NCBI RefSeq assembly: GCF_900101075.1
Contig: NZ_FNFY01000006.1
Coordinates: 46,397 to 110,396, forward strand
Source: Lacicoccus qingdaonensis
GTDB taxonomy: Bacteria > Bacillota > Bacilli > Staphylococcales > Salinicoccaceae
Direction: 5' to 3'
DNA: 64,000 nucleotides
This document shows, one piece after another, positions 52,576-61,234 of the stretch. Each line of letters begins with the position of its first letter. Positions within the stretch are counted from its first letter, which is position 1. The position numbers and the translations under genes were made by a program. The notes beneath the pieces are model-generated. The model was not told the DNA's origin, did not search any database, and saw only the letters and a list, made by a program, of their open reading frames with translations.

Positions 52576-53613
52576 TTGAGTATTTATATGGACAAAGCGA
52601 TTGCCGCGGCGGGTATCGCCGGCGGCCAGACAAAAAAGAATCCGACGGTGGGTGCAGTCATTGTAAAGGACGGTGTCGTCATCGGAATGGGGAGCCATCT
52701 TTTAATGGGAACTGACCATGCCGAAGTGCAGGCGATAAAGTCCTGCATCGAAGATCCGGCCGGGGCCGATATTTATGTGACACTGGAACCATGTTCGCAT
52801 CATGGCAGAACACCGCCCTGTACAGAAGCGATCATCAATGCAGGGATTAAAAGGGTGTTTTATGCAGTGCAGGATGAAAACCCAAAAGTTTCCGGCCATA
52901 CGGTTCTGGAAGATAAAGGTGTGACTGCAATTCACCAGCCTCATGAAAAGTCGGAAGCGATTTATGACGGATTTTTCAATCACCTGTCCAGAAAGCGGCC
53001 GAATGTCACTTTGAAAAGTGCGGTCAGCCTGGACGGTAAACTCGCTCTTGATAATGGCACGAGCAAGTGGGTCACGAATTCAGAATCACGTAAAGATGTC
53101 CAGTATCTCAGGCACAGCCATGACGCCATTCTGACAGGCGGCGGAACGCTCCTCGGCGATAATCCGCGTCTGACTGCAAGGATAGAGGGTGGCGGCAATC
53201 ATCCGAGACCGGTTATTCTGCTTGGCGGCAGCCTGCTTGAGGACGGTCTTGAAATTGAGTCGCATCCAAACAAGCCTGTCGTCTTTACAGATAACATTGA
53301 AAATAAAAAGTTCAGCGGAAAATATCATATTGAATACGGTCAATTTTCCAATGGTGAAATATTGGATATACTTTACCGGGATTATGATATCAGCAGCATT
53401 TTAGTCGAAGGCGGTTCGAAAACACAGACTGCCTTCATCAAGGAAGAATTATACGATCAGATCATCATATATATTGCCCCGAAATTATTTGGTAGGTCAA
53501 AACATGAATTGTTTCAATCATCATTTACAGCGATGGAAGAAGTCATTCATTTAAAACTTACAGACGTCGAAAAACTCCAGTCAGATTTAAAATTGACATA
53601 CAGGAGGAATTAG
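52576..53613 (+). CDS. ribD: Bifunctional riboflavin deaminase/reductase
   Basis: Two-domain enzyme of about 345 aa that deaminates and then reduces the pyrimidine intermediate of riboflavin synthesis. The deaminase zinc site is HAEVQAI with PCSHHGRTPPC (His and two Cys); the reductase begins at about residue 150 with LKSAVSLDGKLALDNGTSKW and ends with ILVEGGSKTQTAFI and IAPKLFG. The start is TTG at 52576, 6 bases after AGGAGG. First gene of the riboswitch-controlled operon; ribE begins with the next base after its stop. Confidence 0.95.
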   Translation: MSIYMDKAIAAAGIAGGQTKKNPTVGAVIVKDGVVIGMGSHLLMGTDHAEVQAIKSCIEDPAGADIYVTLEPCSHHGRTPPCTEAIINAGIKRVFYAVQDENPKVSGHTVLEDKGVTAIHQPHEKSEAIYDGFFNHLSRKRPNVTLKSAVSLDGKLALDNGTSKWVTNSESRKDVQYLRHSHDAILTGGGTLLGDNPRLTARIEGGGNHPRPVILLGGSLLEDGLEIESHPNKPVVFTDNIENKKFSGKYHIEYGQFSNGEILDILYRDYDISSILVEGGSKTQTAFIKEELYDQIIIYIAPKLFGRSKHELFQSSFTAMEEVIHLKLTDVEKLQSDLKLTYRRN

Positions 53614-54252
53614 ATGTTTACAGGACTGATAGAACAAAAAGGCACAGTGCTTAAAGTGGACAGCACTGTGGATGATACAGAATTTACAATAAACAACGAC
53701 GGCTTTGAAGATTTAAAAGAGGGTGACTCGATCGCTGTAAACGGAGTATGCCTGACAGCTTACGAGATTACAGAGCATACGTTCAAAGTCACAATGATTA
53801 ATTAGACGAAAAGAATCACGAGCCTCAAAGATGTAAATGACGGCGCAGCAGTGAACCTGGAGCGCGCATTGAAATTATCCGACCGCCTCGGCGGCCACCT
53901 TGTGAGCGGCCACGTGGATGACACTGGTACAATCACTAAAATTTCACATGACGGCAACGCCGTTGTCATGACGATAAAGTGCCCCCATCATCTGATGAAA
54001 TATATGGCGGATAAAGGATCCGTGACGATTGACGGCATCAGCCTGACTTTATTTGAAGTGGACCATGAAGAAGGAACGTTTACACTGAATTTAATTCCTG
54101 AGACGATTGAACGTACAATTTTAGGAAACAGAAGTGTACAGGATACAGTGAATATAGAGGCAGACCAGATCATCAAACACATCGAGCATCTTCTGCAGCA
54201 CGGCGATCTCGACATGACAAAATTAAGTAAAGCGGGTGGTCCCCATGTTTGA
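53614..54252 (+). pseudogene. ribE: Riboflavin synthase alpha chain, interrupted by an in-frame amber codon
   Basis: The frame from ATG 53614 to TGA 54252 is 212 codons, exactly the family length, but codon 64 is TAG (53803-53805). Before it stand MFTGLIEQKGTVLKV and SIAVNGVCLTAYEI; after it, without frame change, come NLERALKLSDRLGGHLVSGH and SVTIDGISLTLFEVD. So both lumazine-binding barrels are intact apart from one base. At this place relatives have Glu (as in M-P-E-T), making GAG to TAG the likely change. Without read-through the cell would lack the last step of riboflavin synthesis. Options: real nonsense mutation with riboflavin uptake, amber suppression or read-through, internal restart at a GTG (53851), or a sequencing error. 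Confidence 0.85.
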
Positions 54253-55426
54253 TTCAATCACTGAAGCGATAGATGCGCTGAAGAAAGTCGAATTGATCAT
54301 CGTTGTCGATGACGAAGACAGGGAAAACGAAGGTGATCTTGTCGGAATTGCCGAATATCTGAATCCGGAAGCCATCAACTTCATGGCCACATACGGCAGA
54401 GGGCTGATCTGCACACCGATGTCAGAAAACATTGCCCGAAAACTGGAATTGCCGCCAATGACCGATGACAACAGCGATCCGCACTCGACGGCATTCACAG
54501 TATCGGTCGACCATCATACCACGACTACAGGCATCAGTGCTTTTGAACGTTTTGACACGATAAAGGCTTTAATCGATGACGAATCCGAACCGGCGCACTT
54601 CAATATGCCGGGACATATATTCCCGCTTGTTGCGAAACCCGGCGGCGTAATAGAAAGGATGGGCCACACGGAAGCATCGGTGGATCTGAGTAAATTGGCC
54701 GGCGCGAAGCCTGTAGGTGTCATCTGTGAAATCATGAATGATGACGGCACCATGGCGAGAGTGGACGACCTGAAAAATTATAAAAGTGAACATCAGTTGA
54801 AAATGATCACGATAGAAGACTTGAAAAAATATATTTTAAAAGAACAGAGAGTGATGCTTGACAGTGAAGTCAAGCTGCCCACACCTTTCGGCACATTTAA
54901 AATGCACGGTTTCAAAGATAAATTGACCGGAGAAGAACATGTTGCACTTGTTCACGGCGATATCAGGCAGAACATGAATGTCAGAATCCATTCGGAATGC
55001 CTTACAGGCGATGTCTTTCACAGTTCGCGCTGTGACTGCGGTGAACAGCTGGAAAAAGCGATGAAGATCATCAGCGAAGAAGACGGCATCATTTTATATA
55101 TGCGCCAGGAAGGCAGAGGCATCGGCCTATTGAATAAGTTGAAGGCGTATGAACTGATAGAACAGGGTTTTGATACGGTCACGGCAAATGAACATCTCGG
55201 TTTTAACGCGGATCTGAGGACTTATGATGCCGCAGCCGGCATGCTGAAAATACTGGGGCTGAATGAAGTGACCCTGCTCAGCAACAATCCTAAAAAGGCG
55301 GCGGGTCTCAGTGATGATGGTATTCGTGTAAACAGACGCAGTCATATAGTGGAAGCGAACATATACAATGATGATTATTTAAAAACTAAAAGAGAAAAAC
55401 TGGGGCACCAGTTACAGGAGGACTAG
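54245..55426 (+). CDS. ribBA: Bifunctional DHBP synthase / GTP cyclohydrolase II
   Basis: 393 aa fusion. Residues 1-200 are 3,4-dihydroxy-2-butanone 4-phosphate synthase ([17 protein letters not shown] metal and phosphate site; [14 protein letters not shown]). Residues 205-393 are GTP cyclohydrolase II, with the zinc cysteines in [20 protein letters not shown] and [18 protein letters not shown]. The ATG at 54245 (GGGTGG upstream) overlaps the ribE end by 8 bases; the GTG three codons before has no site. It makes both precursors of the pathway. Confidence 0.96.
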   Translation: MFDSITEAIDALKKVELIIVVDDEDRENEGDLVGIAEYLNPEAINFMATYGRGLICTPMSENIARKLELPPMTDDNSDPHSTAFTVSVDHHTTTTGISAFERFDTIKALIDDESEPAHFNMPGHIFPLVAKPGGVIERMGHTEASVDLSKLAGAKPVGVICEIMNDDGTMARVDDLKNYKSEHQLKMITIEDLKKYILKEQRVMLDSEVKLPTPFGTFKMHGFKDKLTGEEHVALVHGDIRQNMNVRIHSECLTGDVFHSSRCDCGEQLEKAMKIISEEDGIILYMRQEGRGIGLLNKLKAYELIEQGFDTVTANEHLGFNADLRTYDAAAGMLKILGLNEVTLLSNNPKKAAGLSDDGIRVNRRSHIVEANIYNDDYLKTKREKLGHQLQED

Positions 55427-55428
55427 AA

Positions 55429-55896
55429 ATGAATACAATTCAAACGGCAATGACAGGTGAAGGATTGAAAATCGGCATAGTGGCGGGAAGATTCAATGAT
55501 TTCATCACAAGCCAGCTTGTAAACGGGGCAGAAGGAGCACTGGTCAGCCACAAGGTCAAAAGTGATGACATCGACCTCGTATATGTACCGGGCGCTTTTG
55601 AAATACCGCTCGTTGCGAAAAAGATGGCAGAATCAGATAAATACGATGCAATCATCGCACTCGGCTGTGTCATCCGCGGCAGCACAACTCATTATGATTA
55701 TGTATGTAATCAATCTGCTGGTGGAATACTGGAAGCGGGGCTGTCTACAGGCGTTCCGGTAATATTCGGAGTCGTCACAACAGAAAATATTGAGCAGGCG
55801 ATTGAGCGTGCCGGAACAAAAATGGGTAACAAGGGAGTGGACTCCGCGAACTCAGCAATCGAGATGGCCAACCTGATGAGTGAATTAAAGTCATAA
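55429..55896 (+). CDS. ribH: 6,7-dimethyl-8-ribityllumazine synthase
   Basis: 155 aa, penultimate enzyme of riboflavin synthesis, usually a 60-subunit capsid in Bacilli. Marks: [12 protein letters not shown] at the substrate site, [34 protein letters not shown] with the catalytic His, and [22 protein letters not shown] precedes the ATG, two bases after ribBA. Its product would need a working RibE; see the interrupted ribE upstream. No terminator hairpin is seen after it. Confidence 0.96.
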   Translation: MNTIQTAMTGEGLKIGIVAGRFNDFITSQLVNGAEGALVSHKVKSDDIDLVYVPGAFEIPLVAKKMAESDKYDAIIALGCVIRGSTTHYDYVCNQSAGGILEAGLSTGVPVIFGVVTTENIEQAIERAGTKMGNKGVDSANSAIEMANLMSELKS

Positions 55897-55963
55897 AATG
55901 TATAAAAATCAAAAATATCCTGCTCTGCAGTAATGTTATAGTATTGTGGAGAGGAGATATGAT

Positions 55964-56368
55964 ATGAATATTAAAACATTACTGCTGGCAGTGTTTGCCA
56001 GTGTATTTTTAGCAGCATGCAGTGACGGGGCAGACGATGAAATGAATCATGATGCACCTGAATCCGATGAAATGAGAACTCTGGATGTTGAATTATTCAC
56101 ACCTGACCATTTAATGTCCGGTGAGACTGTAGAAATGACGGCACATGTCACTTCCAATGATGAAGATGTGACAGAGGCAGATCACGTTATGTTCGAGATA
56201 CAGGATGAAAATGAAGAGACGCTGGAGGAGATAACTGCCGAACATTCAGAGAACGGTGAATATACGGTGGAATATACATTTGACGAAACGGGCACTTATA
56301 CTGTAATTTCTCATGTGGATGCATTCTCACTGCACACGATGCCAAGCTCTGAGGTTATTGTAGAGTAA
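55964..56368 (+). CDS. YtkA-like domain lipoprotein
   Basis: 134-residue lipoprotein: signal MNIKTLLLAVFASVFLAAC with Cys19, an acidic Met/His/Asp linker, then one beta-sandwich domain (residues 40-134) with VTEADHVMFEIQD and GEYTVEYTFDETGTYTVISH, matching the YtkA/FixH-like type found in exported copper or redox-linked proteins. GAGGAG lies 7 bases before the ATG at 55964; the frame upstream has no site. The several His and Met residues (EMNHDAP, HLMSGETV, HTMPSSE) would suit metal binding, but that is inference. Confidence 0.75.
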   Translation: MNIKTLLLAVFASVFLAACSDGADDEMNHDAPESDEMRTLDVELFTPDHLMSGETVEMTAHVTSNDEDVTEADHVMFEIQDENEETLEEITAEHSENGEYTVEYTFDETGTYTVISHVDAFSLHTMPSSEVIVE

Positions 56369-56387
56369 AATCTGTGGACATTTATCT

Positions 56388-56413
56388 GTGTAATCGGATG
56401 TATATTTGGGTAT
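56388..56413 (+). promoter_or_regulatory. Candidate SigB promoter of the SDR-like gene
   Basis: GTGTAA (56388-56393), 14 bases, GGGTAT (56408-56413). Against the SigB consensus GTTTAA-N14-GGGTAT there is one mismatch. The leader to the ATG would be about 25 bases. Confidence 0.5.
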
Positions 56414-56444
56414 ACTAATGTTACAACAGTAACAGGAGGTTAAC

Positions 56445-57128
56445 ATGAGATTGGATGATAAGACTTATATAGTGGCGAATGCGACATCACCTCTTGGCTC
56501 TGATTTATCCAGACATCTTGCTGGTGCTGGAGCAAACTTGATACTGACAAGTTTGGATCATGTCGAACTGGATCAATTGCTGGAAGAAATAAAAAGCGAA
56601 TCTACAGGACATCATAGTTCAGTTCTGCTGCAGCAGTCGAAAGAGATAGACTGGCTGAATGTGCTTTCGGAAATAGAGAAGGACTTTGACAGCCTTAACG
56701 GCATCATCCTCGTACACACTATTCATACGGAAAGTAAATCAATATATGACTTGGGTTTCGACGAATTCAGCGAAGTGGTGAACGAGCATATCTGGGGAAC
56801 ATACCTCGGCACAAGAGTGCTGCGTCCTTTATTGAAAGATGAGAGAGAAGCCAAAATCATCAACGTTATCGAACCGTCATTTGAAGAAATATACGAGCGC
56901 AATTTATATTACACGGTGACCGGCGCGATAGAGGCACTGACACATTCCACAGCAATTGAACTGAGCAAGGAAGATGTGGATGTGTACGCACTGAGTTACA
57001 GGCCATCATTTAAAGAGTCGATGGAAGAGTCGCTTGAAAGAGCGAATCCCGAGGCAATCGGCACTGTTATGGATATACTCTCCGGCAGTGATACACAGCC
57101 GACCGGGGAAACGATCATCATTAATTAA
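56445..57128 (+). CDS. Short-chain dehydrogenase-like protein with altered active site
   Basis: 227 aa with an SDR Rossmann fold: YIVANATSPLGSDLSRHLAG at the NAD(P) site (the usual TGxxxGxG is changed to NATSPLGS), then LNGIILVHTIHTES in place of the NNAG strand, and YYTVTGAIEALTHSTAIEL at the active-site helix. There the YxxxK pair is reduced to Y-T-V-T-G: the catalytic lysine is glycine. It is therefore a doubtful oxidoreductase and may bind a nucleotide or protein instead. AGGAGG precedes the ATG. A SigB-like promoter suggests stress control. A terminator follows at 57135-57161. Confidence 0.75.
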   Translation: MRLDDKTYIVANATSPLGSDLSRHLAGAGANLILTSLDHVELDQLLEEIKSESTGHHSSVLLQQSKEIDWLNVLSEIEKDFDSLNGIILVHTIHTESKSIYDLGFDEFSEVVNEHIWGTYLGTRVLRPLLKDEREAKIINVIEPSFEEIYERNLYYTVTGAIEALTHSTAIELSKEDVDVYALSYRPSFKESMEESLERANPEAIGTVMDILSGSDTQPTGETIIIN

Positions 57129-57134
57129 TTAAAA

Positions 57135-57161
57135 GACTACCTTTGAACAGGTAGTTTTTTA
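57135..57161 (+). terminator. Terminator after the SDR-like gene
   Basis: ACTACCT and AGGTAGT, 7-bp stem with a TTGAAC loop, followed by a T-run. Confidence 0.82.
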
Positions 57162-57183
57162 TTGGGAATATTAACCGTCACGC

Positions 57184-57211
57184 TTGAAAAACGGCTTATA
57201 GGGTGTATAAT
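57184..57211 (+). promoter_or_regulatory. Sigma-A promoter of sstABCD
   Basis: TTGAAA (57184-57189), 16 bases, TATAAT (57206-57211). Start of transcription near 57218, with the Fur box just downstream. Confidence 0.7.
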
Positions 57212-57228
57212 AATAATTACGCTCGTAA

Positions 57229-57243
57229 TGATAATCATTATCA
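57229..57243 (+). promoter_or_regulatory. Fur box of sstABCD
   Basis: TGATAATCATTATCA is a perfect 7-1-7 Fur operator (TGATAAT-N-ATTATCA). Placed just after the predicted start of transcription, it would block the promoter when iron is plentiful. Confidence 0.92.
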
Positions 57244-57259
57244 GTTAAGGATGGTGGAA

Positions 57260-58228
57260 ATGGCAAAAAAATTATTTCGTCTTGATATTCTGATTATCAT
57301 ACTTATAGTTTTATCTATAATTTCTATGTTTGTAGGAGTAATTCCACTATCTATAAATGAGATATTTAGTTTATCAGAGCAGCAGAAAAACATATTGGCA
57401 TCCAGTCGATTTCCAAGAACGATTTCGATTATTATTGCCGGAGCTTCGCTTGCAGTCAGCGGTCTGATCATGCAGCAGCTCACAAGAAACAAATTTGTTT
57501 CGCCGACAACTGCCGGCACGATGGACTGGGCACAGCTTGGTATTTTAATCGGTATCATATCATTCCCGGCCATTAATCTTTTCGGCAGACTTGCATTTGC
57601 ATTAATACTGTCCATGTTCGGTACATTATTGTTTATGCAGATTATTACACGGATTAAACTTAAAGACGTGATTTTCGTTCCTCTTATAGGGCTGATGCTC
57701 GGCGGTGTGGTTTCAAGTATTGCAACATTCATCGCACTCAGAACGAATACACTGCAGATTATTACAGGCTGGATGCATGGCAGTTTCTCAACAGTTATAT
57801 CAGGCAGATATGAGATTTTATACATAAGTATTCCACTGCTCATTGTCGCAATCCTTTTTGCAAACCAGTTTACGGTTGCCGGCATGGGCGAAGACTTCTC
57901 CAAAAACCTTGGTATGAACTATACAAGAATTTTATACACCGGATTATTTATCACCGCAGCAATTACAGCACTTGTTGTTGTAACAGTCGGTATGCTGCCA
58001 TTTCTCGGGTTGATCATACCCAATATCGTTTCAATGTTCAGGGGAGACCATCTCCAGAAGACGATATATTTAACCGCAGTTTTAGGTGCGATTTTTGTGA
58101 TGATCTGTGATATTTTAGGCAGAATCCTCATTTATCCATATGAAATCTCAGTCGGTTTGATGATTGCTATATTTGGCAGCTCTATCTTCTTGTGGATGAT
58201 ATTCAGGAGGGTCAGGGCGGATGCTTAA
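57260..58228 (+). CDS. sstA: Iron-siderophore ABC transporter permease SstA
   Basis: FecCD-family permease, 322 aa with about nine spans. Typical parts are RFPRTISIIIAGASLAVSGLIMQQLTRN (given here in part: RTISIIIAGASLAVSG), FVSPTTAGTMDWAQLG and FLGLIIPNIVSMFRGDH, the ATPase contact. AAGGATGGTGG precedes the ATG at 57260; earlier in-frame starts fall in the Fur box region. First gene of sstABCD, which in S. aureus takes up catechol-type siderophores and lies between nrdIEF and murB, as here. Confidence 0.9.
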   Translation: MAKKLFRLDILIIILIVLSIISMFVGVIPLSINEIFSLSEQQKNILASSRFPRTISIIIAGASLAVSGLIMQQLTRNKFVSPTTAGTMDWAQLGILIGIISFPAINLFGRLAFALILSMFGTLLFMQIITRIKLKDVIFVPLIGLMLGGVVSSIATFIALRTNTLQIITGWMHGSFSTVISGRYEILYISIPLLIVAILFANQFTVAGMGEDFSKNLGMNYTRILYTGLFITAAITALVVVTVGMLPFLGLIIPNIVSMFRGDHLQKTIYLTAVLGAIFVMICDILGRILIYPYEISVGLMIAIFGSSIFLWMIFRRVRADA

Positions 58229-59180
58229 AGATAGAAAAAACAGACTTCTCTTAGTGCTGTCAATTGTAACGGCCATAGCCATCACTTTTTATATGTTCTT
58301 CCAGATTGATTTTGATATTCTTTTCTATCAACTGCCGTCAAGAGGAAGGCGTATAATCGCGATGGTCATTGTCGGGGTCGCAATTGCAGTGTCTACAGTG
58401 ATTTTTCAGACTATCGTTAAAAACAGAATCTTAACACCTTCAATCATGGGTCTGGATTCTGTCTATGTTTTCATACAGACATCGATTGTATTTATCGCAG
58501 GCGTGAGTTCTCCATTTTTACTGAACTCACATTTCAACTACTTTCTCAGCCTGGGCCTGCTGACATTGTTTACACTTTTCGTTTTCAAGTATTTATTTAA
58601 ACTGACGAAAAGCAATGTATTCATCCTGCTTTTGATCGGTATCATATTAGGTACCTTTTTCGGCAACCTGTCGACATTCATGCAGCAGCTGATCAGCCCG
58701 GATGACTTTCTGGTGCTCCAGAATACACTGTTTGCATCATTCAACGTGGTCAATGAAGACCTGATGCTTTTGACAGCGGTCATCCTTGTCATTATGCTGA
58801 TCATCGTATTGAGAGATTTCCATTCCCTCGATGTGCTGGCACTCGGCCGGGACGGCGCGATAAATCTTGGTGTAAATTACGATAAGAAAGTTTCGCAGCT
58901 GCTCGTCATTGTGGCAATACTTGTGTCGGTTTCTACAGCACTGGTCGGTCCGATCATGTTTCTCGGTCTGCTGGTCGTAAATATCGCACATGAACTATTT
59001 AAAACATATAAGCATATATATTTGATCGTCGGAACATCTTTGATCAGCATCATTGCTTTGGTTATCGGTCAGATGATTGTACAGTTCGTTTTCCAGAACA
59101 GTGTAGAAATCAGTGTTATAATTAACTTGGTTGGTGGCGTTTACTTTATTTATTTAATGCTTAGGAGGGGACGCGAATGA
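58221..59180 (+). CDS. sstB: Iron-siderophore ABC transporter permease SstB
   Basis: Second FecCD-type permease, 319 aa, forming a heterodimer with SstA. Contains RRIIAMVIVGVAIAVSTVIF, RILTPSIMGLDSVYVF, DVLALGRDGAINLGVNYDKK and GPIMFLGLLVVNIAHELFK. It overlaps sstA by 8 bases and sstC by 4, and is probably co-translated with both. AGGAGGGT lies upstream inside sstA. Confidence 0.9.
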   Translation: MLKDRKNRLLLVLSIVTAIAITFYMFFQIDFDILFYQLPSRGRRIIAMVIVGVAIAVSTVIFQTIVKNRILTPSIMGLDSVYVFIQTSIVFIAGVSSPFLLNSHFNYFLSLGLLTLFTLFVFKYLFKLTKSNVFILLLIGIILGTFFGNLSTFMQQLISPDDFLVLQNTLFASFNVVNEDLMLLTAVILVIMLIIVLRDFHSLDVLALGRDGAINLGVNYDKKVSQLLVIVAILVSVSTALVGPIMFLGLLVVNIAHELFKTYKHIYLIVGTSLISIIALVIGQMIVQFVFQNSVEISVIINLVGGVYFIYLMLRRGRE

Positions 59181-59986
59181 TTAGCGTCAAAGGAATCACA
59201 AAGTTGTATGGTGACAAAAAAGTGGTTGACGATGTGTCTTTATCAATAGCAAAAGGCAAAATCACTTCTTTGATCGGCCCGAACGGAGCAGGAAAAAGTA
59301 CTGTGTTATCAATGATTACCCGATTGCTGGACAATGACAGCGGCGAAGTGCTGCTTGAGGGCGACAATATTTTCACCCAGCCCAACACGGAGCTCGCGAA
59401 AAAGATTTCAATTCTGAAACAGTCGAACCACCTTGAACTTAAAATTACAGTCCGTGAACTGATAGCATTCGGACGTTATCCATATTCCAAAGGCCGTCTG
59501 ACAAAAGACGACCATGCACTGATCGATGAGGCAATCAATTATATGGAACTTGAACAATTCGAGGACCGGTATATAGATGAGCTTTCAGGCGGTCAGAGAC
59601 AGCGTGCATACATCGCAATGACAATCGCACAGGATACGGAATATATTTTCCTGGACGAGCCGCTCAACAATCTGGATATGAAACATTCGGTACAGATTAT
59701 GCAAATATTGAGAAGGCTCGTACGCGAAAGGAACAAGACGATCATCATCGTCATTCACGATATCAACTTTGCATCTTGTTATTCAGATAATATAGTTGCA
59801 CTCAAAGACGGCGAAGTTGCAATCAGCGGTACAAAGAACGAAGTGATCAAAAAAGATATACTTGAAGATATTTATGAAATGGAAATAAACATCGAATGTA
59901 TTATGGGCCATCAGATCTGTATTTATTTTGATGAGCATGCCGATGCTACAGTGGATGACTTTGTTAAAGAACAGGCACAGATATAA
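59177..59986 (+). CDS. sstC: Iron-siderophore ABC transporter ATPase SstC
   Basis: ATPase of the FepC/FecE type, 269 aa. Walker A GPNGAGKST, Q-loop ILKQSNHLE, signature LSGGQRQRAYIAMTIA, Walker B YIFLDEPLNNLD and switch His in IIVIHDINFAS. The segment YSKGRLTKDDHALIDEAINY is typical of siderophore ATPases. Start in an ATGA overlap with sstB behind AGGAGGGG. Confidence 0.93.
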   Translation: MISVKGITKLYGDKKVVDDVSLSIAKGKITSLIGPNGAGKSTVLSMITRLLDNDSGEVLLEGDNIFTQPNTELAKKISILKQSNHLELKITVRELIAFGRYPYSKGRLTKDDHALIDEAINYMELEQFEDRYIDELSGGQRQRAYIAMTIAQDTEYIFLDEPLNNLDMKHSVQIMQILRRLVRERNKTIIIVIHDINFASCYSDNIVALKDGEVAISGTKNEVIKKDILEDIYEMEINIECIMGHQICIYFDEHADATVDDFVKEQAQI

Positions 59987-60093
59987 ATGCTGCTTCAAAC
60001 TTTAAGGAGGTGATGGACTAAAATCGGATGTAATCATAGTAGTATTTTTTAGTGGGGGCTAAAAATCACTATTATTTGGAAAGAGGTAAAGGA

Positions 60094-61176
60094 ATGAAAT
60101 TAAGAAATCTATACTTAATGTTAACATTTGCACTTGTTTTAGTATTGGCAGCGTGTGGTAATTCAGATGGCGGAGATGACAGTGATTCTTCTGCGGGCGC
60201 TGAAGAATCTGCGGAAGAAGGTTCAGAGGAAACTGTAAGTTTTGAAAACACATTTGAAGTATCACCAGGAGACGGCGAAGACCGTGGCGCAGAAGGCGAA
60301 GAGGTGTCTGAGACGATCGAAGTACCAAAAAATCCCGAAAAGGTTGCTATTTTTGACCTTGGTGTAGTGTCCACTTTCCAGGCACTTGGTCTGGAAGAAA
60401 ACATAGCAGGTCTGCCTAAAGGTGAAGGAAACGGATCATTATCTGATACATTGTCAGAATTCGAATCCGATGAATATGCGAACCTTGGCGGACTGAAAGA
60501 TCCGGACTTCGAAGAAATCGCAAGAATCCAGCCTGATGTCATTATGATCCATGGCCGCCAGGCAACAGAAAACAACTTGGCAGAATTTGAAAGAGTCGCA
60601 CCTGATGCGGATATTGTGTATGTTGCTGCAGATAATGCATCATACTTTGAAGATATCCAGGAAATGACTCAGCTTATCGGTGAGTTATACGGCGAGGAAG
60701 AAGCGGCAGACACTTTGGTTGAAGATATGAATAACAGAATAGAAGAAGTAAGCAGTAAAGTAGATGAAGTTGAAGATAATTCTATGTTGTTCATCCAGAC
60801 AAATGGCGAAAGCTCTGTTTCATTCCACGGTACAGGTGGCAGATTTGGTTACCTTTACGATACATTCGGTTTTAGTTCTGCCGATGAATTTGATGATGCA
60901 AGTGATTCTCACGGTTCACAGGTGAACTATGAGTTCATAGCGAATGCCGACCCAGCCCTGATGTTTGTAATGGACAGAGGTGCGGTAGCCGGCGGTGGGG
61001 AAGCGACACCGGTTGATACACTGATCAACTCGACTACTGAATCAGCAACCGCTGTACAGAACGAGAATATTTTCTCACTTGACCCGCAGGTATGGTACTT
61101 GAATGCGGGCGGTTACGAAACCGGCATGATTCAAATTGATGAAGTTGAAGAGGCAGTAGACAGCCTGACACAATAA
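60094..61176 (+). CDS. sstD: Siderophore-binding lipoprotein SstD
   Basis: Class III (FepB/YclQ-type) substrate-binding lipoprotein, 360 aa from the ATG at 60094 (GAGG 7 bases upstream). Signal MKLRNLYLMLTFALVLVLAAC, Cys21, then a long acidic linker. The binding domain opens with KNPEKVAIFDLGVVSTFQAL, and has YVAADNASYFEDIQEMTQLI and SVSFHGTGGRFGYLYDTFGF. It lies 107 bases after sstC; that gap has an AAGGAGGTG followed at once by ATG-GAC-TAA, but no hairpin. The SBP-last order is that of S. aureus sstABCD. Confidence 0.92.
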   Translation: MKLRNLYLMLTFALVLVLAACGNSDGGDDSDSSAGAEESAEEGSEETVSFENTFEVSPGDGEDRGAEGEEVSETIEVPKNPEKVAIFDLGVVSTFQALGLEENIAGLPKGEGNGSLSDTLSEFESDEYANLGGLKDPDFEEIARIQPDVIMIHGRQATENNLAEFERVAPDADIVYVAADNASYFEDIQEMTQLIGELYGEEEAADTLVEDMNNRIEEVSSKVDEVEDNSMLFIQTNGESSVSFHGTGGRFGYLYDTFGFSSADEFDDASDSHGSQVNYEFIANADPALMFVMDRGAVAGGGEATPVDTLINSTTESATAVQNENIFSLDPQVWYLNAGGYETGMIQIDEVEEAVDSLTQ

Positions 61177-61182
61177 TAAATG

Positions 61183-61214
61183 AAAAAGGATCCGTAAATT
61201 ACGGATCCTTTTTT
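61183..61214. terminator. Terminator after sstD
   Basis: AAAAGGATCCGTAA and TTACGGATCCTTTT form a nearly loopless long stem with A-run before and T-run after; it can also serve the convergent murB. Confidence 0.85.
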
Positions 61215-61234
61215 GTATGCAGTTTTATTGATGT

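Noticed and set aside
53614..54252. Two separate genes (a 63-aa protein and a 133-aa protein) instead of a broken ribE
   Set aside because: Both parts are in one frame, join to an exact full-length riboflavin synthase with both barrel repeats, and the second part has no ribosome site or good start codon.
53614..54252. Frameshift in ribE
   Set aside because: The frame before and after the stop is identical (the distance is a multiple of three); a single base substitution explains it.
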